Position numbers and translations under genes: made by a program. The notes under the pieces were generated by a model. That model did not search any database. It had not been told where the DNA came from and saw only the letters and a program-made list of their open reading frames with translations. A stretch of DNA of 64,000 nt from Bacillus sp. F19 (GTDB taxonomy: Bacteria; Bacillota; Bacilli; Bacillales; Bacillaceae). Shown piece after piece: positions 1 to 9,281 of this stretch; position 1 is the stretch's first letter, and every line of letters begins with the position of its first letter. The stretch is taken from contig CP085711.1 of assembly GCA_023823795.1 (NCBI GenBank), positions 186,001 to 250,000 of the forward strand, written 5' to 3'.

Positions 1-1632
1 GACCCGGAAGTAGATGCCATGGTTATCAATGGAGATATGACGAATTACGGTACAGATAAGGAATATTCAAAATTAAGAGAACTATTAGAGCAATCTCCTA
101 AACCAGAGAAAACGTATATGACCATTGGGAACCACGAATTTTTTAACAGACAGGGCAACGAAGTGAATATTAAACGGTTTACAGACTTTATAGGTGAAGA
201 TCACGTATATTATGAGAAAATGGTCGAAGGTTATTCTTTTATTTTTCTTGGCTCTGAAACCTGGGGACCAGATGGGCCATTAAAAGACGCAGCAAATTTA
301 AGCGAGGAACAATTGAATTGGCTGGAAGATACTTTGGAAAAACGTAGTAAAAACAAAAAACCTATTTTTGTATTCCTTCACCAACAAATGGAAGAGACTT
401 TTGATTGTCCTTTGCCAATTCTAATAATTCAAAATAAAGAACTGAACGATATTCTCTCGAAATACCCACAGTCCATTTTATTCTCAGGTCATACCCATCA
501 AGATCTACATCGTCCAAGTATAATCCAGAAGGATTTTACAATGATTAATACTGCATCTGTCTATTATACAACTTTTTATGGTCAGGAAAGCCAAGGTTGG
601 CATTTGGAAGTTTACGATGACAAGATCATCGTCAAAGGACGGGATTTCTACCGTAAACAATGGATTCCAGAAGCACAGTACACGATTGATTTTCAAACAA
701 AAATAACCAGCCTCACTGCGCCTGCTGACATAATGGTGGCAATCGGAGCGGCGAAGACAGCGGACGCCCTTGGATTGCCAACGACTGTAGACTTGGTTAC
801 CGTTTCAGGCAGCCACCCCATTCGAGCCAAAGTGACATGGAATGTAGATGCTTCAAACTATGATCCCACTTTAAAGACTGTGCAGACCTTCACTGTAAAT
901 GGAACTGTAACTTTGCCAAATGGGGTGGAAAATCCCAATAACGTGCCTTTGACAACAAGCATTAGAGTAACTGTAAAGCCTGCCGAAATAGTAGCCCACT
1001 GGAAGTTCGATGAAGGCTCCGGTACAACCGTCGGCGATTCTTCAGGCAACGGCAACACCGGAACTCTGGTTAACAACCCGACTTGGACCGATTCGGGCAA
1101 AGGCGGAGCGCTTGCTTTCAGCGGCGGCTCAAGGGCCGAGTTCAACTCTTCGACAACTTTGAATAAAACAGGTGACGAGTCCGTGTCGTTGTGGTTCAAG
1201 ACTTCTCAGCCTGCAACCGGCACCACGAGCATTTTCCGTCACAGTAATCGTTTCACGGCCCTTCAGTTGACAAGCGGGGGTCAAGCTCGCGTGGCCTATT
1301 GGCCCAATGCTTCAGCCGGTTATACAGCGCTGGCATTTCCATGGACCTACAACGATAACAATTGGCATCATTATGTGGCTTCCTACAATCATTCAACTGG
1401 GCTGAAGATTTATGTCGACGGTAACTTAGTGGCAAGCGATACAACGAATCTCGGACCGCTTTCGACTGTGACGAGTAAAATCGTACTGGGAGCCACCGAA
1501 ACCGGCGGAGAAGCTTACAATGGACTGCTGGACGACGTTCGCGTATTTGACCTCCCGTTGACTCAGGACGAGGTAAGGCAATTGAGTGATCAACAAGCTT
1601 CCAAACCATTCACTGTTGGCAGTAAAGAATAG
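1..1632 (+). CDS. Metallophosphoesterase with Ig-like and LamG-like domains (5' end cut by window)
   Basis: The reading frame is open from the first base, so the N-terminus lies outside the window. The visible part starts inside a calcineurin-type metallophosphoesterase domain: GDMTNYG, then GNHE about 40 residues later, then GHTHQD, which are the metal-binding blocks of the family. From about base 710 an Ig-like region follows, then a LamG/concanavalin-type module (VAHWKFDEGSG at its start) that probably binds a carbohydrate. A tatA gene follows after about 95 bases. The protein resembles the Tat-exported metallophosphoesterase at 36451-38283, so I infer that it too is exported by Tat, but the signal cannot be seen. 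Base composition changes sharply near 710, from roughly one third to more than half GC, which suggests the C-terminal modules were acquired separately. The phosphoester substrate is unknown. Confidence 0.85.
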   Translation, partial: DPEVDAMVINGDMTNYGTDKEYSKLRELLEQSPKPEKTYMTIGNHEFFNRQGNEVNIKRFTDFIGEDHVYYEKMVEGYSFIFLGSETWGPDGPLKDAANLSEEQLNWLEDTLEKRSKNKKPIFVFLHQQMEETFDCPLPILIIQNKELNDILSKYPQSILFSGHTHQDLHRPSIIQKDFTMINTASVYYTTFYGQESQGWHLEVYDDKIIVKGRDFYRKQWIPEAQYTIDFQTKITSLTAPADIMVAIGAAKTADALGLPTTVDLVTVSGSHPIRAKVTWNVDASNYDPTLKTVQTFTVNGTVTLPNGVENPNNVPLTTSIRVTVKPAEIVAHWKFDEGSGTTVGDSSGNGNTGTLVNNPTWTDSGKGGALAFSGGSRAEFNSSTTLNKTGDESVSLWFKTSQPATGTTSIFRHSNRFTALQLTSGGQARVAYWPNASAGYTALAFPWTYNDNNWHHYVASYNHSTGLKIYVDGNLVASDTTNLGPLSTVTSKIVLGATETGGEAYNGLLDDVRVFDLPLTQDEVRQLSDQQASKPFTVGSKE

Positions 1633-1728
1633 TATAGCAATATTTTAATCATTTCTTAAAATAGGATCGTATGACAAATTTAGGTTAATAGATCATAAGT
1701 CTACAATCAACAATAGGAGGTCAACTTT

Positions 1729-1929
1729 ATGTTACAAAATATAGGGATTCCCGGTTTGATACTAATCCTTGTTATTGCATTAATCGTTTTCGGTCCATCA
1801 AAATTGCCAGAACTAGGTCGTGCAGTCGGTTCAACATTAAAGGAATTTAAAAAGTCAACACAAGATCTGGTTTCAGATGATGAGCCAGAACAAGAGCAAT
1901 CGAAAATTAAGAACGAAAAAAGTATGTAA
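1729..1929 (+). CDS. tatA: Twin-arginine translocase subunit TatA
   Basis: This 66-residue protein has the TatA layout: a short N-terminus, one hydrophobic helix ([24 protein letters not shown]) split by the conserved FGP hinge, an amphipathic helix, and a charged acidic/basic tail. TatA oligomers form the pore for folded proteins carrying a twin-arginine signal. AGGAGG lies just upstream of the ATG. The gene follows the metallophosphoesterase closely and is followed by a hairpin terminator, so it was probably transferred with its substrate. A near-identical TatA occurs at 38322. No tatC is present in the window, so the partner must be encoded elsewhere. Confidence 0.93.
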   Translation: MLQNIGIPGLILILVIALIVFGPSKLPELGRAVGSTLKEFKKSTQDLVSDDEPEQEQSKIKNEKSM

Positions 1930-1944
1930 TAATATAAATCTAGT

Positions 1945-1984
1945 AAGATGTGAGTATATCATTTAACTCGCATCTTCTTTTTTT
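1945..1984 (+). terminator. Rho-independent terminator after tatA
   Basis: AAGATGTGAG pairs with CTCGCATCTT (one G-T pair) across an 11-base loop and is followed by a run of T residues. It ends the metallophosphoesterase-tatA unit. Confidence 0.85.
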
Positions 1985-2197
1985 AACTAGGGGTATTACT
2001 AATGGGCATATATGAAATGAATCTTATTGCCATTTTGATGAGATGTGCAAACGACACATCATTACCTTTGGTTACTTCTTTCTGTACTACCTCATTAGTG
2101 GCCTTTATCGTTTATCCCAACATAAGAAACAAAGCAGATCGAACTCATATAATTAATTTTCATACCGTCTCATTTGCGTCACAGTTTGTGTCAACTC

Positions 2198-2348
2198 GTT
2201 ACTGAGGCTGCCTTTTTCTTATGGTAGGGAATGCCTCATAAATCCTTTATTTATAAGGCGACTCAGTAACTCTTGGTTTCCTGAATAATACCTTAGCGTA
2301 TGTTTTCAGCGTTTTGCTGGTAGGACCCCATGCCCATCAAGCTAAGGT
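2198..2348. other. Two tandem stem-loops in a gene-free stretch (1990-2547)
   Basis: GTTACTGAG at 2198-2206 pairs with CTCAGTAAC at 2262-2270, and the pairing extends imperfectly inward. ACCTTAGC at 2290-2297 pairs with GCTAAGGT at 2341-2348. There is no T tract after either stem. They could be the remaining end of a lost insertion sequence or a structured RNA. The sequence alone does not decide. I see no convincing gene in 1990-2547. Confidence 0.4.
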
Positions 2349-2547
2349 AATTTAATACCCCAATAACGAAAAAAACACGATTCTTTCTGTAATTACGATA
2401 GAAATTATTGACTCATAATAATGTTGATTCATTTCTTATGCAGATAACTGAGCAGGATAGAGAAGGAATATTGGAATCACTAACGAAATGTTCAATGAGT
2501 GGCGAGGGTGTCGGCTATTCAATAATATTTTTCAGGAGATGATTGAT

Positions 2548-2934
2548 TTGAAGTTGTTGCAAATAAGACTTTTGGTCAAAGATTTTAAGAAAAGCGGCAT
2601 GTTTTACCGAGATTTATTGGAGTTTCCAGTAAGTTGGTACGATGAAGACATGGAATATGCGCTATTCAATAATGGGGAAACAAAAATTGAGCTTGTATCT
2701 CGAAAAGTTATGGCCGAATTGGTCAGAGAAGAAAATAAGCCTTTAGAAGCTGAGTCTCAATCAAGATTTTTACTTCAATTTCAAGTAGAAGATGTCGATA
2801 AGACGTATAACCGTTTCAGAGAAAAAGAAATTGAATTTGTTAATGAACCTCATGATCGCAAGGAATGGCAAGCGCGTGTTGCACATTTTCGTGACCCTGA
2901 TGATAACTTAATTGAAATATATAAAATGCTGTAA
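2548..2934 (+). CDS. VOC-family (glyoxalase/bleomycin-resistance-like) protein
   Basis: A small beta-alpha-beta-beta-beta protein of the vicinal-oxygen-chelate superfamily. The start KLLQIRLLVKDFKKSGMFYRD and the end FRDPDDNLIEIYKM are the usual first strand and final metal-ligand strand of the fold. These proteins bind a metal and act as lyases, dioxygenases or drug-binding proteins; the substrate here is unknown. I chose the TTG at 2548 because AGGAG at 2534-2538 sits nine bases before it. Earlier in-frame ATGs lack a usable Shine-Dalgarno site. The gene is isolated, with gene-poor DNA on both sides. Confidence 0.8.
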   Translation: MKLLQIRLLVKDFKKSGMFYRDLLEFPVSWYDEDMEYALFNNGETKIELVSRKVMAELVREENKPLEAESQSRFLLQFQVEDVDKTYNRFREKEIEFVNEPHDRKEWQARVAHFRDPDDNLIEIYKML

Positions 2935-2994
2935 TTGATTGGTCAAAAGATAGGACTAGGCCACAGACTGAGCGGTAAGGATGAATGTTGACGA

Positions 2995-3123
2995 TTAAGG
3001 TTTTATAATCTCACTCAAAAATTGAATGTCATTATAAAGATGCTTTTTTACCTGTATATCCTCGCATCTTTTGAAAGCTTTAATAAACAAATTGATTTCC
3101 TTAATAGAAATATCATTTTTCAT
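2995..3123 (-). CDS. Possible 42-residue small protein, function unknown
   Basis: A short minus-strand frame beginning MKNDISIKEINLF with an AAGGAG about 15 bases upstream. It is predicted to be helical and lysine-rich, and has no motif I recognise. The Shine-Dalgarno spacing is long and the DNA is AT-rich, so this may be chance. Confidence 0.25.
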   Translation of the reverse strand: MKNDISIKEINLFIKAFKRCEDIQVKKHLYNDIQFLSEIIKP

Positions 3124-3781
3124 TAGAAATCATTATTATCTCCTTAGGCCATTATTAGAAAGTACAGAATGGCTATAGGTCACTAGAACCTAGAGAATTT
3201 GGGTATTAACTTTGGAACGAAATTAGAGAAAAAATTCTATTATTTGCTTCAACATATTAACAAAATGAAAAATCAACTTAAATAAACGTTTGTTTAAAAC
3301 TTATAAGTATAAAAATGAGGATTCTTTTTCCCTATGAAGATGCCAGATGGCAGCATAGCCTTTTTTAGTTCTACTTGACAGGGATAAGTCCATAGAGCAA
3401 AGGGGCATAGCCCCTTTGTTTATATAACATTAAAGTGTCGGTTTATGAAATTGATAAACCTATACAGATGGAAGAAAAAACATTCGTTTTGTATTTTATA
3501 TGGCATAACTGCAACATCAACCTTTATCATTCCATTTTTTTGAATAACCTTGATGGTACAACTTCATTTTTTGTTCCCTTCCCATTCTTAATCTCCTTGG
3601 ACATAGGTCAAATATCCTTATTTATCATATTTCATATAGTTCATTTATTATTTTTTTATGCTGCATTTCTTTACGTTAAATTAATGATAGATTAATATTT
3701 TTCTATTATTTTAAAGATATCGTCGAATTTTAAACAAAATCCCCGAAATTTGACGAAATACATTTACGATGGAGACTCAAA
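3124..3781. other. Intergenic stretch with one GC-rich hairpin
   Basis: This AT-rich stretch has no convincing gene. The one clear structure is AAAGGGGC-ATAG-CCCCTTT near 3399-3417, a tight hairpin followed by a short T-rich run, possibly a weak terminator. A hydrophobic frame at 3435-3695 has no Shine-Dalgarno site and irregular composition, so I do not call it. Confidence 0.4.
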
Positions 3782-6700
3782 ATGAGGAAAAATTGGAAAA
3801 AAAGGCTAGTACTCTTTACCCTATCTTTTGTTTTGGCAAGTAGTATCATTTCCCCAAGCTTTGCATTAGCCTTGGGCAATTTCGATTTAAGCTCTGTTGT
3901 TGTACAAACACCTATCAACGAATATCAAGCTGATCTAGCACCGGGTGTAAAAGAAAAGCACTACAGTTTTGAAGGAAAAGACGGAAAAATGATTGAGAGT
4001 TTCGTAGTAGATGTTGATACAGATAATCCGACGGTATCTATAGAAGCAGGCACACCTGATGACGGAGAAGCATTTGGTCTTCAGCCTGTTAGACAGCAAG
4101 CGAATGCAGCCAATGGGGAAAATCATAAAGTCGTAGCAGCTGTGAATGCAGATTTCTATAATATGGCCACAGGTGAACCCGTTGGTGTTGTTTACAAAGA
4201 TGGAAAAGCTGTAAAAGCACAAAGTGGACAAGAGTGGAATTTCTTTGGCATAAAGAAAACCGGGGATGCAGTCATTGGTAACAATGCGGAATATGAAGGA
4301 ATGAAGGACCAATTACAGGAAGCTCTTGGCGGAAATGCAATTCTAGTAAAAGATGGCCAAATCTATCAGACTCCACAAACAGGAGCAGACAAAGAGCCGC
4401 GAACGGCTGTCGGCATTAAAGAAGACGGCGATGTTTTTTTTGTTGTAATTGACGGGAGACAAGAGCCTTATTCAAGTGGAATCTCTATGCCAGATTTGGC
4501 ACAATTGATGATCGATTTAGGAGCAGTAAATGCTTTAAACCTTGACGGTGGAGGCTCTTCTACCTTTACAACTCGTGAACTAGGCGGTGACGATCTCGAG
4601 GTAGATAATAAACCATCCGACCGTAATGAAAGAAGTGTAGCAAACACTTGGCTGATTGTTTCTAAAGAGCCATCAGATCATCTTTTCAAATCGGCTCATA
4701 TCGAACCGTATGATAAATCCTTTACCCCTGGCTCAACCATTCAATTCAGTGCTAAGGGAAGAGACAATTCTATGGCATCTGCTCCTCTGCCTGCATCTGG
4801 TTTAACTTGGGAACTAGCCGATTCTTCATATGGTACAATCGATGAAAATGGAAAATTTATTTCAAACGGGAAAACTGGTCAATTTTATGTTTTATTGAAA
4901 CATGAAGGTAAAGAGGTTGGAAAAAGTATTATTGAAATCGCCAAGCCCGACGAGATGTACTTCACCTCATCTGAATTAACAGTAGCTAGAAATAGTGAGA
5001 CCTCGTTAAATCTAGTAGCAAAATTTCAAAAGAGATTTGTAGACTGGAGTTTACGAGATATTGAATTTGAAATTCCAGAAGGTATGGGAACAATTGATGA
5101 ATCTGGAATCCTGCACACAGGAGATCAAACTGTTTCAGGGACAATCACAGCTCGCTTAAAGGACTCAAATCATACAGCTCAAATGAATGTTTCTGTTGGA
5201 AAGCTTCCTGAAGTTTTATTTGACTTTGAAAAAGAGCTTGGCGGATGGAAGACATCGACTGCAAATCGCGGTGAAAAAGGGACGCTGAGTTTAACTAAAT
5301 ATCCTGCACCAGTAAGATTTGGTGATCAGTCATTAAAAATGGATTTCGATTTTACAAATGCACAAACAGGAACAACACTTGGTGTTTATGCCGGCTCTGG
5401 TACAAATACAGACATTGATGGAGATCCATCAAGTATAGGAATGTGGGTTTATGGAACTCCAGAAGCTCAAGGCTATTGGCTGAGAATGTTAATAGTAGAT
5501 GGAAATGGTAAAAGTCAGACACTTAATCTTACTCAGGAAAAACCAGGTATTGACTGGACTGGATGGAAATACATTGAAGCGGAAATTCCTGAATCGTTTA
5601 CAGGCCCTTACAAATTATCTGGGACCCAAGCGATACGATTGATGTCTACAAAATCTGGAATTACCGGACCTATGACAAAAGGCTCCATTTATTTTGATAA
5701 TATCCGGGCAGTTTATGGAGAAAAAGTGGATGATCTATATCCTCCAGTTATTGAATCCATTAACGTAGACGGAAAAGAATTCACGAGAAATGCTGTCAAT
5801 CTGACTGCAAAGGTTCATGAGTATGAAGACGATCCTTTTAAAACAGGAATTGATTGGGATAAGATTAATATTTTCGTAGATGGGAAAGATTATTCCAAAT
5901 CGGAAGGTCATTTTTCATACGATATGGATGGATCTGTCTCATTAAGTGGTTTCAAATGGGCGGATGGAACACATAAGATCACGCTTATGGTTCCTGATAA
6001 ATTTGGAAACCAAGCGATTAAAACTGGCTATTTTACAGTCAATACAGGTTCAGCAAAGATTGAAGTCATTAAGAAACAAGAGCAAGCATTCCTAGGGGAT
6101 GTATTTGAACTTGCAGTTAAAGCCACGAATCCATCGGAAATCTCGGGGTCTGCTATAAAAATGCACATTGATAAAAACTATCCAGTGGAAGATATCAAGT
6201 TTTCTAATGGATTTAACACAAGTACTTCAAGCTATGAAGCTGAAACAGGCATCCTTACATTGAATCTGGTGAATAACGGTGAAACAGCTGTAACTTCAGA
6301 TGCTGCAACCATTCAGATTAGAATTCCTGAATCGATGAAAGAAGACAGTAAGTTAAGCTATGAAATAATGGAAGCAAACTTAACCTACAAGGATCCTAAA
6401 GAAGAAAACTTTGTCACCACTTATTCAATGGAACCAACTAGCGTGGCAATTGAAAGTGCTTACGACATTATTCCACAGCCTATATTAATCGGGAAGCCAG
6501 TTGTCATAACTGCAAAAAATATCCATAACGAATTAGTAAGTGATATGGAAATCTTCGCAATTATTGAAGGCAGCACAGAACCGGTTTTTCTAGGAAAAAC
6601 GGACAAAGATGGTACCCTTCGTGTTGATTCGATCACTAATGATGTAAAGAAAATCGCTTTATATGGAGTTAAAGATGGGAAGTATTCGTTTAAAGTGAAC

Positions 6701-7900
6701 ACGCAAACTTATCCATCTCTTACAACTGCAACAGAGATAAAAAATGTAATTTCAACTCCTACAGGTGACCCTTATAAGTCAAAAGGCTTCACATGGATGT
6801 CGAGTCCTTTAGGAAAAGAAAATTCATCCTTCATTCAATATGCAAGAAAACAAGACTATTACAATAAAGGTGAGGAGTCCCTTCGAACAGTCGCTGCTTC
6901 CTCAAGTGACCAGGTATTTTCTGGTGAACAGGATATTACGAAAAATGGAATTGTCAGAGTGAATGAAGTGACATTAAAGCTTTTACAGCAAGATACGACA
7001 TATGTTTATCGTGTTGGTGACGGAGTGAACTGGTCACAAATGCAAGAGTTCACCACATTAAAAAGGAAGAATAGCTTTGAGTTTGCAATTTTAGGTGACA
7101 CTCAATCACCTTCTGATTTAAGTCTCTTTCAAACAATACTAGGAGATTTAGATAAAAAAGATTTATCGTTTTTGATTCATGTTGGAGATCTTATTGATGA
7201 ATCCGCTAAATTCAAGCAATGGGATGATACACTAGGTATCATGAGCCAATATACCAATATTCGTTCAACAGATCTTGTTGCGACTCTCGGAAACCATGAA
7301 TACATGGGAGATCCGGATGGACATTTAGCTAAAGCCATTTTTAACTCTCCTGAGAATGGACCAGATGTCGACAAAGGCGGTACGTATTCTGTTGATTACA
7401 ATAATATTCACATTAGCGTTTTAGGGTATACAAGTGATAGCGAGGATCTTGACAAGCAGCTTGAGTGGCTTAAACAAGATGTGAAAAATTCGGACAAGCC
7501 TTGGAAAATACTTGTAACCCACAAGCCGCCTTATTACACAAATCCGTTTGGCGGGAATGAAATTATTAAGGAAAAATTACCGCCAGTCGTCGATGAATTA
7601 GGGATTGACATCGTTTTCTCCGGCCATGATCATGCCTATGGCAGAACGAAGAAACTGAAGGCTGGCAAAGAGGATCCAAACGGAGCTGTTTATGTTCTCG
7701 CTGGTACGAATGGAACTAAACACTATGATGCAGTTGCAGATGAGAAATTTGAATTTGTAAACATGGAAAACATTGCCGTTTCAATAACTGCAAAGGTTGA
7801 CAAAGATCAAATCACCTTTACAACAACGACTTCTGACGGTGTTACAATTGATCAATTTACTGTTGTAAATGAAGATTATGATCTTGAAGAAGTGCAATAA
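3782..7900 (+). CDS. Secreted phosphodiester glycosidase / metallophosphoesterase fusion
   Basis: This 1372-residue protein begins with a basic, hydrophobic signal peptide ending around SPSFALA. Residues about 80-295 form a phosphodiester glycosidase (NAGPA-like) domain with the family hallmark NLDGGGSSTF near residue 253. Such domains remove sugars held by sugar-1-phosphodiester bonds. Ig-like and galactose-binding-like modules follow, then a cohesin-like module near 756-890, then a purple-acid-phosphatase-type fibronectin domain (about 1000-1095) and a metallophosphoesterase domain with GDTQ near 1104, GNHE near 1170 and GHDHAYGR near 1281. GGAG lies seven bases before the ATG. The fusion suggests uncapping followed by phosphate removal on one phosphodiester-rich glycan, perhaps a teichoic-acid-like polymer; that is inference. 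No SLH or sortase anchor is visible. Confidence 0.88.
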   Translation: MRKNWKKRLVLFTLSFVLASSIISPSFALALGNFDLSSVVVQTPINEYQADLAPGVKEKHYSFEGKDGKMIESFVVDVDTDNPTVSIEAGTPDDGEAFGLQPVRQQANAANGENHKVVAAVNADFYNMATGEPVGVVYKDGKAVKAQSGQEWNFFGIKKTGDAVIGNNAEYEGMKDQLQEALGGNAILVKDGQIYQTPQTGADKEPRTAVGIKEDGDVFFVVIDGRQEPYSSGISMPDLAQLMIDLGAVNALNLDGGGSSTFTTRELGGDDLEVDNKPSDRNERSVANTWLIVSKEPSDHLFKSAHIEPYDKSFTPGSTIQFSAKGRDNSMASAPLPASGLTWELADSSYGTIDENGKFISNGKTGQFYVLLKHEGKEVGKSIIEIAKPDEMYFTSSELTVARNSETSLNLVAKFQKRFVDWSLRDIEFEIPEGMGTIDESGILHTGDQTVSGTITARLKDSNHTAQMNVSVGKLPEVLFDFEKELGGWKTSTANRGEKGTLSLTKYPAPVRFGDQSLKMDFDFTNAQTGTTLGVYAGSGTNTDIDGDPSSIGMWVYGTPEAQGYWLRMLIVDGNGKSQTLNLTQEKPGIDWTGWKYIEAEIPESFTGPYKLSGTQAIRLMSTKSGITGPMTKGSIYFDNIRAVYGEKVDDLYPPVIESINVDGKEFTRNAVNLTAKVHEYEDDPFKTGIDWDKINIFVDGKDYSKSEGHFSYDMDGSVSLSGFKWADGTHKITLMVPDKFGNQAIKTGYFTVNTGSAKIEVIKKQEQAFLGDVFELAVKATNPSEISGSAIKMHIDKNYPVEDIKFSNGFNTSTSSYEAETGILTLNLVNNGETAVTSDAATIQIRIPESMKEDSKLSYEIMEANLTYKDPKEENFVTTYSMEPTSVAIESAYDIIPQPILIGKPVVITAKNIHNELVSDMEIFAIIEGSTEPVFLGKTDKDGTLRVDSITNDVKKIALYGVKDGKYSFKVNTQTYPSLTTATEIKNVISTPTGDPYKSKGFTWMSSPLGKENSSFIQYARKQDYYNKGEESLRTVAASSSDQVFSGEQDITKNGIVRVNEVTLKLLQQDTTYVYRVGDGVNWSQMQEFTTLKRKNSFEFAILGDTQSPSDLSLFQTILGDLDKKDLSFLIHVGDLIDESAKFKQWDDTLGIMSQYTNIRSTDLVATLGNHEYMGDPDGHLAKAIFNSPENGPDVDKGGTYSVDYNNIHISVLGYTSDSEDLDKQLEWLKQDVKNSDKPWKILVTHKPPYYTNPFGGNEIIKEKLPPVVDELGIDIVFSGHDHAYGRTKKLKAGKEDPNGAVYVLAGTNGTKHYDAVADEKFEFVNMENIAVSITAKVDKDQITFTTTTSDGVTIDQFTVVNEDYDLEEVQ

Positions 7901-7911
7901 ATAGTGAGTGT

Positions 7912-7958
7912 GTGCGAGGTACCATCTAAAATAATGGGTGGTGCTTTGCACTTTTTTT
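7912..7958 (+). terminator. Terminator after the glycosidase/phosphoesterase gene
   Basis: GTGC plus GGTACCATC pairs with GGGTGGTGC and GCAC, allowing G-T pairs, and is followed by seven T residues. Confidence 0.75.
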
Positions 7959-8228
7959 ATCAATCAATTTTAATCAAAAAATTTGGCTCTGTTAAAGATT
8001 ACTGTTGATTTCTTATTAAACTAACAAGGCAGAGTTTTAGAAGGATTTATAATAGTCTACATAGAATTCCTTTATTCTATTGTTCCAATATTTTAGAAGG
8101 CTCCAAAATGTGTACTAAATACTGTAATCTCTTCAACTTAGAAGAGGTTATTTTTAATGAGCGTAAAAGTGATTCCTTTTAGTTGTCTAAGCTAGTGAGG
8201 CGAAGAGAAATGATAAGGATCCCCTGAA

Positions 8229-8270
8229 CCCCGTTCGCAAAAGTACACTTTTTCGAACGGGGTATTTTTT
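8229..8270 (+). terminator. Strong rho-independent hairpin
   Basis: CCCCGTTCG (8229-8237) pairs perfectly with CGAACGGGG (8254-8262). The stem continues inward with AAAAGT/ACTTTT. TATTTTTT follows. No intact gene lies directly upstream, so it probably outlived a deleted gene. Confidence 0.85.
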
Positions 8271-8274
8271 AGGT

Positions 8275-8467
8275 ATCCACTGGAAAGTATCTTGCCTATG
8301 GTAAGTCTGAACCACGCAATATTGCTTGGAATTGATCATGAAGTCGGCAGACTAGACGTTGGAAAAAAGCAAATATCGTCCTTATTGATAGTCAATTAAA
8401 TGCAACGTTTATCAATGGACATTTAGTTTATATGAATGAGGAAAATATGTGTTGCGAAGAAAGATGA
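8275..8467 (+). pseudogene. C-terminal relic of an amidohydrolase (NagA-like)
   Basis: The frame reads SLNHAILLGIDHEVGRLDVGKK and then, after a one-base shift, ANIVLIDSQLNATFINGHLVY. This is the usual C-terminus of N-acetylglucosamine-6-phosphate deacetylase-type amidohydrolases (LNPA..LG..VG.L..GK.AD..L). The shift falls in a six-A run near 8362-8367, where seven As would restore the frame. The catalytic barrel is missing. If it was nagA, it fits an amino-sugar locus next door, but I cannot exclude another amidohydrolase. Confidence 0.5.
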
Positions 8468-8518
8468 TTGAAAAATAGTTTTTGTATTTAACCTAAAACG
8501 TAGAGTCCCATTTTTTAA

Positions 8519-8551
8519 AAGCCGCCTTTAGGCGTGCTTTTTGTTTTTATC
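8519..8551 (+). terminator. Terminator-like hairpin
   Basis: AAGC-GCCT pairs with AGGC-GCTT with small bulges, followed by TTTTTGTTTTT. Confidence 0.5.
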
Positions 8552-8771
8552 CCTACTGATCTAATATCTTCGTAAAATAATTGGAAGGAAATGTACTATT
8601 CAACTCTAAACAAATACGAAAAAAGTCCTTAACTTATCCTATTTCTATATGTAAAGTGAGGGCATAATGCCTATTCCCATTATCTTGCTATCCAATTACA
8701 GTAAACATATTAAATGAAGCACTTATCATCGTCTTGACAGCATAAAAATCCAATTAAAAGGAGTGGCAGGT

Positions 8772-9219
8772 TTGAAAAGGAAAAAGTTGTTGTACTAGGT
8801 TCTATCGTTGTTATTGATTGGGTTCATAGGACATACGGTGTATGCTACAGGCCAACAGGAGACACTTAAAGCCCAAGAAAATAACGAATTAAAGGGAAAA
8901 TTCCACCTTGATGACGAGGTGAAAATTCATGTGCCTTCCGCCTATAATGTGGACCAGCCTATTGATAATCCCCCCTTATGTAAATCAATCACTCGAGACC
9001 TTCTCGAAGGTATTCGGCGGAGCAACAGCTATTGAAGGAAAAGGGGCCTAGGGAGAAGGTAACGATCAGCTAGTTAAAGAAAAAGTCACTATTGGTGTAT
9101 AGTTTTACCGAAAAGTTAAACAAGAAGAAAATAAACGAAGTAGTAACTTATGCAAAACCCTTAAAAGCAGAAATTAAGCAATCTTCGTGTCACTTGAAGT
9201 GTTATATAGACCGATATAG
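8772..9219 (+). pseudogene. Decayed small secreted protein
   Basis: AAAGGAG precedes a TTG start and a signal-peptide-like segment (LLIGFIGHTVYATG). The frame is broken by TAG at 8796, by an extra C in a six-C run near 8970, by a TAG near 9048 and by an extra base near 9100. Read across the shifts, the protein continues as NQSLETFSKVFGGATAIEG and KLNKKKINEVVTYAK up to a stop at 9217. The pattern is that of a conserved secreted protein of about 140 residues. I do not recognise the function. Several independent lesions argue for real decay. Confidence 0.6.
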
Positions 9220-9281
9220 TAAAATAAGGATAAAAAAAGTCCGAATTTTGCAAAAAGTTTGATGCGATAGGAGGCTGCAAT

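Noticed and set aside
858-1609. Long minus-strand open frames opposite the LamG-like region
   Set aside because: They are by-products of the GC-rich coding sequence on the plus strand; they have no ribosome-binding sites and no recognisable motifs.
2002-2205. Open frame of 67 codons after the first tatA terminator
   Set aside because: No good Shine-Dalgarno site, odd composition and an overlap with the first stem-loop; no family recognised.
3435-3695. Hydrophobic open frame of 86 codons
   Set aside because: It lacks a ribosome-binding site, is dominated by Phe, Ile and Leu from AT-rich DNA, and shows no ordered membrane topology.
8008-8160. Sequence resembling an insertion-sequence end (GGCTCTGTTAAAGATTACTG near 7985)
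   Set aside because: No partner end or transposase piece was found nearby, so the likeness cannot be supported.
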